A stretch of 64,000 nt of DNA, taken from the NCBI GenBank assembly GCA_907163375.1, contig CAJQUW010013657.1, forward strand, positions 434,001 through 498,000, given 5' to 3'. The stretch is from Prostheceraeus crozeri. Its lineage: Eukaryota > Platyhelminthes > Polycladida > Euryleptidae. Below the pieces are notes generated by a model that saw only the letters and a list, made by a program, of their open reading frames with translations, was not told the DNA's origin and did no database searches. Of this stretch, positions 33,481 through 44,060 are shown one piece after another (position 1 is the first letter of the stretch; every line of letters begins with the position of its first letter). Made by a program: the position numbers and the translations under genes.

Positions 33481-33591
33481 TTAAAGTTGATTATGTCAAT
33501 ACATCTCCTGAATGCGGTAGCGTGAGTTTTATTCTTTTGGGTGGAGGTATGTTTGTGTCAGGATGTCCATGTGGAAGAGATGTGTTATGTC

Positions 33592-36500
33592 CTATCCAAA
33601 CCTCTTATTCTCCCATGCTGAAAGCGCTCGTTTCTTGAACGTGTGCGTTTTCACAGTATGAACTTGAGATTTTAAGATTGTCATATTGACAAACGTTATA
33701 GTTTTATTTTTATAAGCCTTCTTATAGGACCGATGTTTCATTTTGTGAACAATGGATTTTGATATACCTTTAGCACGCTTAATACTATCTGCACATTCTT
33801 TTAATTTCATGGAATACATTTTAGGACGGAGGAGAATCATTTCATCTATTTCCTTTCCTGCTGTTTCATCCTTAAAACAACCAAGTTTGGCTTTATTCTG
33901 TATGGAATAGAGTGGATGAGTGGGATTGTAGTTAGATGTGTCGAAATATTTTTCTAATGACATAGCTACTTCATTAAAATTTAAATCTTTTTGAGTGGTA
34001 ATACCTAAGAAGAAACTATCTGTATCACCACTCAACAAGCGAACCTCTTTTACGAGAGGACATGGTTTTAGTATTTTATAAAAGAGTTGGTACATTTCAA
34101 GCTTAGAGTAATCTAGTACAGCTTGGCCAATATAGATGGGCTTGCACAACTCAACTTCAGATTTTATCATTTTAACACCTACAAGGTCCTCATCGATAAT
34201 GTCTCTATCAATGAAAAGAGGCCATGAGGTCAATTTGTGATATTTTTGATCATCGATGACTAGTTTGTAAGTCATGCGTTTTCTAACATCCTCCATCGTC
34301 TTACCAAATAGACTATTATTCTTATACTTATAAAAATCTTTTTCAAAATTATTTTGGGCTAGTGCACGTTTCTGGCTGTTACTATCAATATATGGTTTGA
34401 GGAAGGCTTTCTGTCTAAATTTGATGATGCGGTGAACTGACTTTAGAAGCATGCCCATTTCTAAATAGAATTTTAGTATGCAGAAGTGTACGAGATAATT
34501 TTTCTTATCATATTGGGTGAGTAAAAGTTTGCGGCATGGTTTGTACCTTGGCTGTCCACACTCTGTTAAGTTATTATGAAATTGTGACATGAATGGTGAA
34601 AACATATCTTCAGTCACTTCACCAGATTCAGGTGCGAGTGGGAAATCAGCAGTTTTATTTTTAATACTATTTGGATAAATCAAATCCACTTCAAAATAAT
34701 ATCCCCAATCACCTTCATCTAGAATCTTCAGAATGCTTGAAGGGTTGGAGTAATACGCAAGCTCATCTTGATTCAACCAACTAAACTCGGAATGAGGTAG
34801 TGGTTTAGACAGTGAACTGCCATATAAATTATTTTGGTCATAGTACTTTAGGTGGATATGATCATTACCTACTGTTTTAGATTTTATGTGATGTTCATTC
34901 ACAAATGTGAGACCACCGCGTATTCCGCGCTCAAATATGTTATACATCTCCGGGTCTTGTAAGAGATGGATGGTCTCACCAGTCATTTTAAAGGCTGATT
35001 TAAAGGACATGACTGGTAGACTGACAAAGTGGACAGGATCTAATTTGTCTTCTTCTAATGCCACTCGTCAAAATTCCTGAAAGACATCAGCCTGCAAAAT
35101 GACATCTAATTCTAAGTAAGCGATCATATAATCGCCAAACGTTTTACAATCAAATTTTAACCATGCCTCTTGAGCATGTTCATAGTCCTCTACTGGACAA
35201 TCTTGACCCGTCAAATCGTTTTGGAATTTGTCAATGGAAGGAAGGGTTGTTTCATTTAGTTTAGACATTGAGCTAAAATACGCATAGGGAAAGACTCCTT
35301 TGCGAGTGAATATTTCATCCGTTAAGTTTGGATAGTGTTTCTTCAAAGTTTGACTATGGGGAAGAAACTTGAGATTACGAACAAGAGAAGCTAGTGACGC
35401 TGACATGAATTGGAATGAATCTAAAAATTTTATTTCGAAGAAGACTGTCTTATTTTCTTTAGTTTTATCTACTGGTACTTTTACTGTCATTGCCATGAAT
35501 TTTTCTCTCGTTTGCGCTATTACATTAAACTGCCACGATTTCATCTGGCTCAACCCTCCTTTTATGAGCATATGACTGTCATAGCCCTTAAAGTTATGAA
35601 AAATGACGGGTAGTACACGACGTCTCAACCTAAGTGAAAAGTTACATTTGGAGCGGAGTGCGTTTCTAAATTTACCAGTGATGTGATCATGATCACGCAG
35701 TTTCTTAATTTTATCGTCATCAAACGTTTTATGACATTTAGGGCACGATGTGCAACTTTCAAATTTCTGTTTGTCTTCATCTGACATATGTAGTGACTTA
35801 CGCTGCAATTGGGAATCATATGATTGTTGAAATTTAGCAGCTTTATCGAGAAATTCTAGAAATTTTGAAATACAATCTTCACCTTGCCAAGTATGCATTT
35901 TGTTTTGTCTATTTCTAAAGTGGTCATGCCATACTTCAAAGCAGGATATGGCTGCTGGCTTGTGGATGATGTCATCAATGTAGCATTCTATGTCTGCGTA
36001 AATGACACGCAGGGGACTTAATTCGTCACCATTATCCCTATGTGAAAATATTTATCTTTGGGCATGCGTTCCATTTGTAATTTACCTCGCTTGCACCATT
36101 CATAGTGAGTTTCAAATTTATCTTTACTCCAAAAGGAGCGGATGCAGAGGTCGCATACAAAATGTTCACCTCTTTTAGAGTGCCCTAAGTGTGTGTACAA
36201 GCGAGAGATTTTGGGAATACCACAGTAGTGCCATTCCTCGCTATCATCTTGTTTTACTAATAAGAGGTTGACTACACGTTCATAACAAGTTGAACGTGAA
36301 TTATAGCGGGCACCCTTCAACCCCTTCTCCCACACGTGAACGACAATTTTAATCTTATTATGTTTTTCGAACGTTTCTACATCTTTGATTTTCATGTTGT
36401 CACTATCACAACCTTCAAAGTCTAGTTCATCCTCCCACTGTCTGCAGCTATAGGTATGATTTCGATTCGCGTTGATATCATTATAGTGAAGGATGGATAG

Positions 36501-37463
36501 GACTGCATATTTGAAAGAATGTGATTTACAATCGACATTGATGACAGCTTTCTTATTATACAACGTTTTTGGTAGTTTAAATGTGCCTCGAGCTGCATGA
36601 CTTTCTAATAGGGAAATTTTGAATATGGCTGAGTCCACACCATCAAAAATGAGAGCACTGTCGCGTTGATTGAATTTATCTACATTTGATTTTAAACATT
36701 GAATGTGAAAATTTAGCCAAGACTCGCAGTCTACAACTTCGGTTGCGGAAGAGGAACGAACATGAAACTGTATTCTCTCCGTCACTTGACCCGTTTGAAA
36801 ATCTATTTTAATATATTTTAGTTTGAGGTAGATGAGCGCCTTCATTCTAAAATTGTCTAAATTGTTGAAGAGCGCTTCGATAATGTTAGAATTTTGAAGG
36901 AGCCACTCAGGAAAATCTACTATTTGAGTATTGGACTCCATGCAGTAGTCACGTACTAAATTATTATGTGAAACATTAATGAGGGAGATTGTAGAGGTAC
37001 CGTTGGTGTAGTGATCATTTGCATGCGTGTGTTGAAGTCTGTGCGAAGATCGCTGAAAGTGACTATCAAAAGAAAGAGGGCACAAATCGCAAGGAAAGGA
37101 GATGTCATCGTCAGAATCAACTTCACCTCCGGAGATTGACGCCGCTTTGCGTTGACACACACGTTGTTTGATGTGTCGAAGGAGACTGTGCTTCCTTGTA
37201 AACATATGTCCGCAGTCAGCACATTCCCACTCGTTGCCTTGTCGCGAGAGTCCTGAGCTGGAACTCACATCACCTGAAAGAGAAATCATTCTATCATCTC
37301 TGTTAAAGTCTCAGTGTATTGTTACAACCTACCTTCACTCAATAGCTCTAAACTTTCCTCGAGAAGGGAGGGCGTTGGTGATGAAGTTGATGCATGAAAT
37401 TGAGGAAGATGCTATTAGCCACACGTTTGAGGGAGATGAGTGAAGAAATTTTCAACTTACCAT
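33592..37463 (-). pseudogene. Zinc-finger family-B DNA polymerase, right copy (fossil)
   Basis: Mirror copy of the gene at 22702-26573 with about 99% amino-acid agreement over the readable parts. The order of parts is the same: spliced-looking 5' end, fingers, exonuclease motifs, HNH-like segment and polymerase motifs A (YDQNNLYG), B (KNNSLFGK) and C (DTDSF). It is broken, with about two interruptions. The near identity to the left copy makes independent decay over long times unlikely. Confidence 0.85.
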
Positions 37464-37755
37464 TGCAACGAAATCAAGTTTAAGGTTGATACTTCAACAA
37501 GATAGAGACTTCACTCAAATGATACGTCTCAAATTTGGAATTCACGAGAGAGCAGTTCACTTGTACGCCTCAAATAATAACAGAATTCGCTAGAGAACAC
37601 TTCACTTATGCGTCTCAAAGACAGAGTGAAATGACACGAATGTCACTTTGCATACATACTTTCATATTCATCATTCATTGGCTGTTCATTCTAATTGGTT
37701 GCTTGTTTATACTTAAGAATTAGAAAACATTTCAAAGTCATTATTCACAGTCAAC
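37464..37755. promoter_or_regulatory. Divergent promoter region, right arm
   Basis: Inverted copy of 22410-22701, with the three TTTGAGACG-type repeats retained between the 151-codon ORF and the polymerase. Confidence 0.5.
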
Positions 37756-38211
37756 ATGATAAGCCCTCCAAAAACACTGAACACAAAATTGGAGTTCTCT
37801 TCTCCATGCTCATCGCCAAAGGCGCTCGTTGCACCAAACGCTCCAACGAAGGGGAAGGTGGAGAAATTATACCGACTCGACAACATTAGAAAGTTGTCAT
37901 TACCAGCGGATGACGAAGAGGAGAGTGTATGTGAGAAGGAGTGTCCCGACCTAACAGGCATACGATGGAAGTATCTGCAGTACGATACTGATGATGTGAT
38001 GGAGATCACCAGCACCAAATTCCTCCATCAATTATGGGAATGGTACACCCCTAACTCCCAGCCACGAACTATGGCGGAGTGGGAGTACATCGACAAAGTG
38101 AGGCTCGCGGTAGAAGAACGATTGAAGCAAGTGAACTGTTTTTGTGATCTGTGTGAAACCAGACTCTGGGACGATATTGACGATGAAGACCTTTTGAAAT
38201 ACATGCCATAA
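37756..38211 (+). CDS. Unknown 151-residue acidic protein, right copy
   Basis: Mirror of 21954-22409. It is fully open, the same length, with three amino-acid substitutions (near the start, in the LxVEERL segment and at the penultimate residue). The acidic stretch, Trp-rich middle and CFCDLC pair are all kept. Two intact copies next to two broken polymerase copies suggest either very recent decay of the polymerase or selection on this ORF. No family recognised. Confidence 0.65.
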   Translation: MISPPKTLNTKLEFSSPCSSPKALVAPNAPTKGKVEKLYRLDNIRKLSLPADDEEESVCEKECPDLTGIRWKYLQYDTDDVMEITSTKFLHQLWEWYTPNSQPRTMAEWEYIDKVRLAVEERLKQVNCFCDLCETRLWDDIDDEDLLKYMP

Positions 38212-38854
38212 TAAATTTTTATTTCGTATTATCCTTGCTTTCATACTGACTTACTTGAATGGGGCTTCAGTGGATGATTTAACCATGTATAAGGTGGCTG
38301 AGGTGAATAAGGCCCACCTAACAGATTTTTTGCTCTACAGTCTTGAGTTTTTCAAAAAATGCTATGAATTTGCATTCAAATTATCTACTTCTGGTGCAGT
38401 TCTCATATGTTAGAAGCTCGCATGGATTAGTGCAATACCTCCGATGTGAGAGCAAAAAAGAAAAAAGTCATCGGGTGGGCCTTATTAGCAACACGGGTTG
38501 GTAATAAGGCCCACTTTTATTTTCATTCAATGTCTTCAATTTACGTAGCTTATAAGTCGTTTAGGACATTTGAATGCTTCTCAAGGTTTACATTCGCCTT
38601 CTATTACGTACATAAGTGCAATGTGGTTACGTCCAATTAAGTGAATTAAGACTAAAGATGCAAATCATAACCCAGTTATGCAACAAAGCAAAAACAAGTG
38701 CTGATTGAAAATCATAGACTCTTACTGAAAAGCAAAAAGATATTTTAACACGAAAAGAATTACATATGGTAAAACCATGCATTTGGTAGCCATAATGGAA
38801 GATATGATCGTTCTATTACACTGGGTACCGGCATCATGAATCATAAAGACAACC

Positions 38855-40651
38855 CTACAGGCCTACACTGGCACAGTCTGGGCAGATAAATTGAAATTCT
38901 TCGTCGCCTGCTTGACCTAGACCAACACAGTTCTCGTGTATCCAATCATCGCATGCCACGCACTTTCTCATGTCTAACCGCTCATCCTCCTCACAGATTT
39001 TGCAGTACCATGATTCATCTTCAACTTTTTCCTCTCTTCTAGGCCTAGACTTAGACCTTCTCGTTTGTTTTTTCGACAGGACAGGTGTTTGCTTGAAGCG
39101 CTTTTTAGTAGAAAAAAGCTCCGTCGTCAGCAATTGCGCTTTGTACGTAAGGCTTCGCTTGCGCTTGCCTGAATCAGACTTTCGCACGAGCTTTGGAGTG
39201 CTCACGATGCAGTGAAAACTTACATTGGGTGATCTGACAGGACTTCTGACCGGCGTGGTGGGATCGGATTCTTGAAGGTCACCAACACTTGATGTCGACG
39301 GCACGGTCGATGGATCAGGTTCCTGAAGGTCGCTTGCACGTGATGTCGACAGCACGGTCGATGGATCAGGTTCCTGAAGGTCACTCACACTCAATGTCGA
39401 CGGTGCGATGTCTGCTTCTTGTTCGCATTCATGTGGCAGTTGAGAGACTGAATCTGAGGACCTGTATGACACATCACTTGGAGCGAAAGCTCTTTCTGGT
39501 ATAACGTTGCTGTTGAACGGGAAGATTCCTGTAACCCTGAATCCGCTGATTACGTTCTTTGGGGTCAGCGATTTCTGCCACACTGGACTGAACAATTTTC
39601 CAAATCGTTCTTTCGAAATTCTCTCACCAGGATGATTCTTTAGGAAATCCATTGCCTCCTGGTCCCAATACTGTTCGAACGCTCGGAACACACTTCTGTC
39701 CATTGGTTGAAGTTCGTGTGTAGTATTGCTGGGCAAGCAAAATAGCTTGATGTCATGGGCATTAGCCTCTTGCACGATGTCTGGATCCAGGTGAGATGAT
39801 GCGCCGTCAAATATGAGAAGACATGTTCCCTCTGTTTTGTACTTGGCAAAGTGCTTTAACCACAGAATGAAGGTACTGGTTGTCATACTTCCTTTGGGCG
39901 TCATCTGAAATTCGGCGTGTGGCGGTAAGTCATCTCCATACTCGGGCTTTCTGCGAATTCCTTTGAACAGAATCATAGGGGGAATTGCGGCACCGATGGC
40001 GTTAGCACACGCCACAACAGTCACATTTTCAGCATGCTCAGAAGCGACAACATGTACTCGCTTCTGACCTCTTTCAGCAATCACGCTTTGCTGGTGATGA
40101 AGAGTAAGACGGCAGCCCTTTTCGTCCATATTGTAGATTCTGTCAGGACGGTTCATCAAGTCAGAATCGGTGAGACACGTCTCCAGTTTCGAGAAGTAGT
40201 CACTAACAATGACAGAGTTCAACTTTTGAGCTCTCCCTGGGTTCTTGTTCTGTGATTTTCTAATCGATATCTCAGGATGTCGTCGCATAAATCGTCTGAA
40301 CCAGTCCCTCCCGGAAGTCTTCGACGATCAACTGAAGGGGTTGTTGATATTGTTCTCCTCGCAGTATTTATAGATGTAAGACTTCAACATTTTCGAAGTT
40401 ATAGGCAAACCGACGTCAGCCAGTCTTATGAGTCGAGATACAAGTTCCTTCTCTTCTTCGACGTTCAATGTAGGTGACCGTCCAAGTTTGCGTTGTATTC
40501 GCCCAGATTGTAGATGATTACGAAGAGTACGTCGAGGTATGTTGTAAAGCTTCGCTGCATTTCTTTGGGAAGCACCGTGATTCTTCACTGCTTGCACAGC
40601 GGCCTCTAACTTCTCCGAAGTCCATTTCGCCCGACGCTGTTGATCACTCAT
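38855..40651 (-). pseudogene. Pogo transposase with C-terminal PHD finger, one stop
   Basis: Read from the Met at 40651 it covers about 598 codons. In order: a psq-type helix-turn-helix (about residues 10-50, ASQRNAAKLYNIPRRTLRNH), a CENP-B-like DNA-binding domain (about 65-130, ending GRDWFRRFMRRHPEIS) and a DDE_1 domain with D176 (NMDEKG), D282 (IFDGASSH) and D318 (LQPMDRS), spacing DD35D. A Ser/Pro/Asp-rich linker with three 17-residue repeats follows, then a basic stretch and a PHD finger (about 550-598: CKIC...CVAC...H-NC...CPDC). The only lesion I see is an in-frame TGA at 40330-40328. Everything after it stays in the same frame. PHD-ended pogo transposases are known from other animals. 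This copy is young. Confidence 0.93.
39265..39425 (-). repeat. 51-bp in-frame tandem repeat in the pogo gene
   Basis: CTTGAAGGTC or CCTGAAGGTC recurs at 39271, 39322 and 39373, a 51-bp period. It encodes a 17-residue unit with core DLQEPDPSTV between the catalytic domain and the PHD finger. Confidence 0.9.
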
Positions 40652-40691
40652 GTTGCATGAGAATAGAAGTCACCTGTGCGCTCTGCGTGTA

Positions 40692-40699
40692 TTATATAC
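40692..40699 (-). promoter_or_regulatory. TATA box of the pogo transposase
   Basis: On the minus strand GTATATAAT lies about 45 bases before the start codon at 40651, a plausible core promoter leaving a very short leader. Confidence 0.5.
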
Positions 40700-41287
40700 A
40701 CTCTGAGGTGTGCCATTGATTTCGCCCCGTGGACGCTAGGCTAGTAACGACGAGACTTTTTGCTTCGATCATCGTCTGTCGTCCAATCAGCGTCGTTTGC
40801 TTGTGACAATAGTACTATGAAGGGGAATCACACGCTCACACAGTTATGCTGAGAGCACAATTTGACCATGAGGAAGTTATTGGTTTATGGTTTATGAGAT
40901 ACATAAGCAAAAGTAGCTAATTTGGCATGGGATTGGTAATAAGGCCCGGGCCTTATTAACATCACTTTGTGTGGGCCTTATTGGCGACACTGACATCTTT
41001 TTCTAATCAGTGATTTTTCGCACTTTTACGAACTCCAGAATAAAACTGCAACACATGGCCATATGGAGGATGCGCCAGAGATACTTTGTCAAGTAAAGAG
41101 TCTATTTGCACCACTAATTAGTGCTATGAAATCTTTGAACAAATGAAGAGTCAATATTAGATCAAGGAAGAAAATTGAAATACTATATTTTCATTTATTT
41201 TTTGTCGCATCTAAATCTATTCACTAGTTTCAGAGATCTAACAAGTGGGCCTTATTAGCAGCTGGGCCTTATTCACCTCACCCACCT

Positions 41288-42671
41288 TACTTTTTCATTT
41301 GGAAATAGTAGCACGCTTAGTTTAACTTGTAAATCTTATAACATTTCATATGAGCGATGGTGGTAGATTAAATAGTGTTAAATAAAATTAAGATATCTTA
41401 CACTTCTGATACAGGGATAGCAATCGACTGCAATCCATGTGTAAAGAGCTTGTTAGACTACGGAAGAGAGAAGTGTGTTGTGTTGCGTGTGGCGCGTGAG
41501 TGTCCTCCCATTTCATTCCATTCATCAATTCGTCTCATTGATAGAGACAGGTAGAACTCATGGTTCTCATAACGTATGCAATGGAAAGTTTATAAGTCAA
41601 CCTTCGACAGTTGGCTAAATGTCGCCCTGGCGCGAATGCATACTACGTTGAGACAGAGGCAATCACTTGCAAACATGACGCAGAGAGGTTTAACAAGATT
41701 GACCATTGCCGAATGTCCCTTGCGGTATACATAGCTACGGGTTTCATCGCCGCCCTTTACAGGAACGCCCGTCGAAAGGAAGTATTACACCGAAATTCTC
41801 CGTGACTTGCACCGTCCATGACTTGATCGCCAGACATGAAAACCTGTAGAGTTGGTAAGAGGTTGACAGACTTTGAGCAGCTTGATAGCAAGCCGTAGAG
41901 AGCTTGATTCACCAGCGTTTTGCAATGGAGATGTTTAGAGGCCACCCATGACAAGATAGCTAAGACTCAACCGATTGGCGTTCAAAGTGCTACGTTGAGA
42001 ACTGTGTCAAATGCCCAACATGAGACATGAGTTGCCCCAGCGGTTTCGGTCTAAAATATGACACACTCCCTTGCCACACTTATCACTACGGCATCGTCCG
42101 CCGTTCCGAAGGAACACCCTGTCAGTGGAATATTACAGCAAAACTCTCCGTGTCTTGCTCGCTTTCAGTGAAAAGCCGCTTATACCATGAGAAGACTGGC
42201 TCAGACATCATTAAAAATGCTTTCATTGACTTCAGCAGGGTCGAAAACCCCAGAAAACCTCCAAAACTAGTGAATTTAATTTTTTCAACTTTTTAGCACT
42301 ACTTATGAAATTTTATAAGTAGTCTATCACTTAGGGCAGGTCAATAGCGACCGAACCTTTTTTGAATCAAGTCAAACGGACTTGTAGAAGCAAAGTTACA
42401 AGCCATTAAAGTTTTGGAGTCTTTTATGGTCTGGAGACGAAGGCCATCTCCTGGCAAACTTCTAAGTCTGACGCCTTCGCTGATATCAGCAATGAAATTT
42501 TCTAAGTCGGTTTCTTACAGAAACCCGGAATTTGGAATGTCCGAAGCTATCATCGGAGCTCAGAGAGACGACCTACCTTTGACAATCGCTCTCCTCTAAA
42601 TGAAAAGTCTCTGTCGGTTTCCGCTTATATAGTGTGTGGCGATCAGCTGATGACGTAATATCCATCATCTA
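41288..42671. other. Right-arm segment without recognisable gene
   Basis: Inverted copy of about 20291-21704. It contains one copy of the iterated motif (41291-41336, inverted) and the mirrored TATA box at 42624-42631. No gene is recognised. Confidence 0.5.
42624..42631 (-). promoter_or_regulatory. TATA box in right arm
   Basis: Mirror of the box at 20330-20337. It points left, toward the centre of the palindrome, with the same spacing to the initiator-like stretch. Confidence 0.5.
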
Positions 42672-43316
42672 AAAACTTAAAACGCTTCTATCGCCGATTC
42701 TAGAGGTCCGATTGAGCTGGAAATACATCATTCCATGTAAAATTGGACGCTGAATCCAAATCTGTCCTCCGTTTTCCCATCCGATGCTTCGTTTTGGCTC
42801 TACAGCCCACAGCCATCGCGAAACTTGTTTTTTCGAAAAAATTTTGTAAAGAAAAATTTTTTCTCTCCGATTGACTTGAAACTCACCACGTTGATAGAGA
42901 ATTTGACGCTGATTCCAAATCTGAAATCCGTTTTCCCATCCGATGCTTCGTTTTGGCGCTACAGCCCAAAACGTCCAAAATTCTAACTCTGTCGTTTTTC
43001 GCCAATCTCCCAAAATCTTAAATGGCGTCTCACATCTAAACGAAGACAGATATGAACAAGCCGTTTCTTTCAGTGAATTTGTCTCACTCTTAGCTTTCAA
43101 ACGAGCTATTGCACGACAAAATCCGTCCACTGGAAGCCAAGATCGAAGCTAGCTCTCCCGAGGGGGGGGGGACGTCAGCGAAAATTTTTTCTCTCCGATT
43201 GCTTTCAAATTCACCATACAGATGCAGAATTTCACGCTGAATCCGAATCTGAAATCCGTTTTCCCATCCGATGCTTCGTTTTGGAGCTACAGCCCAAAAC
43301 GTCCAAAATTTTAACT
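42672..43316 (-). repeat. Satellite-family repeats at right end of the palindrome
   Basis: Inverted counterpart of about 19645-20290: one full unit and parts of others, with the G-run GAGGGGGGGGGGACGTCAG near 43150-43175. Agreement with the left arm stops near 43316, which marks the end of the arm. Confidence 0.85.
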
Positions 43317-43499
43317 CTTACGCTGATCACGAATCTAAAGTCCGTTTCACCATTCCACTACGACAACCTAGACGGTCGCCCACGTCAACCCACCCGAGGC
43401 CAATTCACCCGAGTCTCACACTCTGTCGTTTTCGAGGGGGGGGACGTCAGCGACTTTTTTCGACGGCGGCCATCTTGCGCTATCCAGAAGTGGAGTTTT
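43317..43499 (-). repeat. Single-copy version of the satellite array's front end
   Basis: On the minus strand this reads CTGACGTCCCCC, CGACAGAGTGTGAGACTCG, GTTGACGTGGGCGACCGTCT and ATGGTGAAACGG. The same order is found at about 58260-58460, where the GTTGACGTGGGCGACC unit is amplified into a minisatellite. Here it is present once. Confidence 0.75.
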
Positions 43500-44060
43500 G
43501 CTTACGCTTTCAAATTTGTCTACAATCCGTAGAAATGAATCAATCATCACAAAACTTCAGAGACACGTATTTGATTATATTTTCTACGTACATGCAGAAT
43601 TTTATGCAAATCTGAAAAGTATTTTTTGAATGAGAGACGATGACGTGCGTGGAGTGTAGCGATGTCATCAGCTTGATCAAACTTCGCGTGACCTCATCGT
43701 CTGAGTAGATGGCACTAGGTCAACAAAGTCATGTCGCGACAGCGTTGCAGTAGAAGTGATGATGATCTGGATCGTGTGTGCCTAATTTAAGAAATGTGTG
43801 GTGGGGTTGTGGTCGTGGGAAGATTTCAAATAGTAATGGATGAGACGGAGACGGAAAGAGAACAATGCACACACGAGTAACAGTAATGCGTCGAACAGTA
43901 CTGCTGACATCGCTACACTTCACGTCATCGTCTCTAATTCAAAAAGTACTCGTCGAATCTGCATATTTTTTGTATGTGGGTAGAAAATATTCAAATACGT
44001 GCATCTGAAGTTTTGCGACAGTATTACGGATTTTAGACATTTGAAAACGTGGGGTGAATA
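43500..44060. repeat. Secondary foldback flanking the right arm
   Basis: About 43500-43690 and about 43890-44060 are inverted relatives of each other; landmarks are GAGACGATGACGTG and CACGTCATCGTCTC, and CAAATTTGTCTACAATCCGT. Both are relatives of 18870-19040 on the other side of the palindrome. The inner 43750-43890 also matches inverted 19041-19180. Confidence 0.65.

Larger units (their letters stand above)
38292..41287 (-). mobile_element. Pogo-group transposon with PHD finger, inserted in right arm
   Basis: Terminal inverted repeats AGGTGGSTGAGGTGAATAAG, then GCCCA. TA duplications lie at 38290-38291 and 41288-41289. The left arm keeps the empty target (GTATAC near 21872), so the ends are certain. 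The element is 2996 bp. Further copies of the TIR word AATAAGGCCCAC lie inside both ends (for example 38464-38515 and 40935-40985), a subterminal-repeat arrangement. The transposase lies on the minus strand. Confidence 0.95.
19645..43316. mobile_element. Polymerase-bearing palindromic element (Polinton/adinto-like fossil)
   Basis: Two inverted arms, left 19645-31543 and right 32707-43316, match almost base for base once the two later insertions are removed; each arm is then about 7.8 kb (left) and 7.6 kb (right). A spacer of about 1.16 kb separates them. The difference in length is one ~203-bp tandem duplication present only on the left. Each arm carries a family-B DNA polymerase gene, a 151-codon ORF diverging from it, a small ORF converging on it, iterated motifs and an outer satellite-like block. 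The total without insertions is about 16.8 kb, within the size range of Polintons, but I see no integrase, protease, ATPase or capsid gene. The element is broken. Amino-acid identity between arms is about 99%, so the duplication is recent or the arms are being homogenised. Confidence 0.85.

Noticed and set aside
19645-43316. The palindrome as a simple sequencing artefact (one molecule read back on itself)
   Set aside because: The arms differ by a LINE, a pogo element, a tandem duplication and scattered substitutions, so they are separate molecules or loci. A false join of two haplotypes remains possible and is listed as a check.
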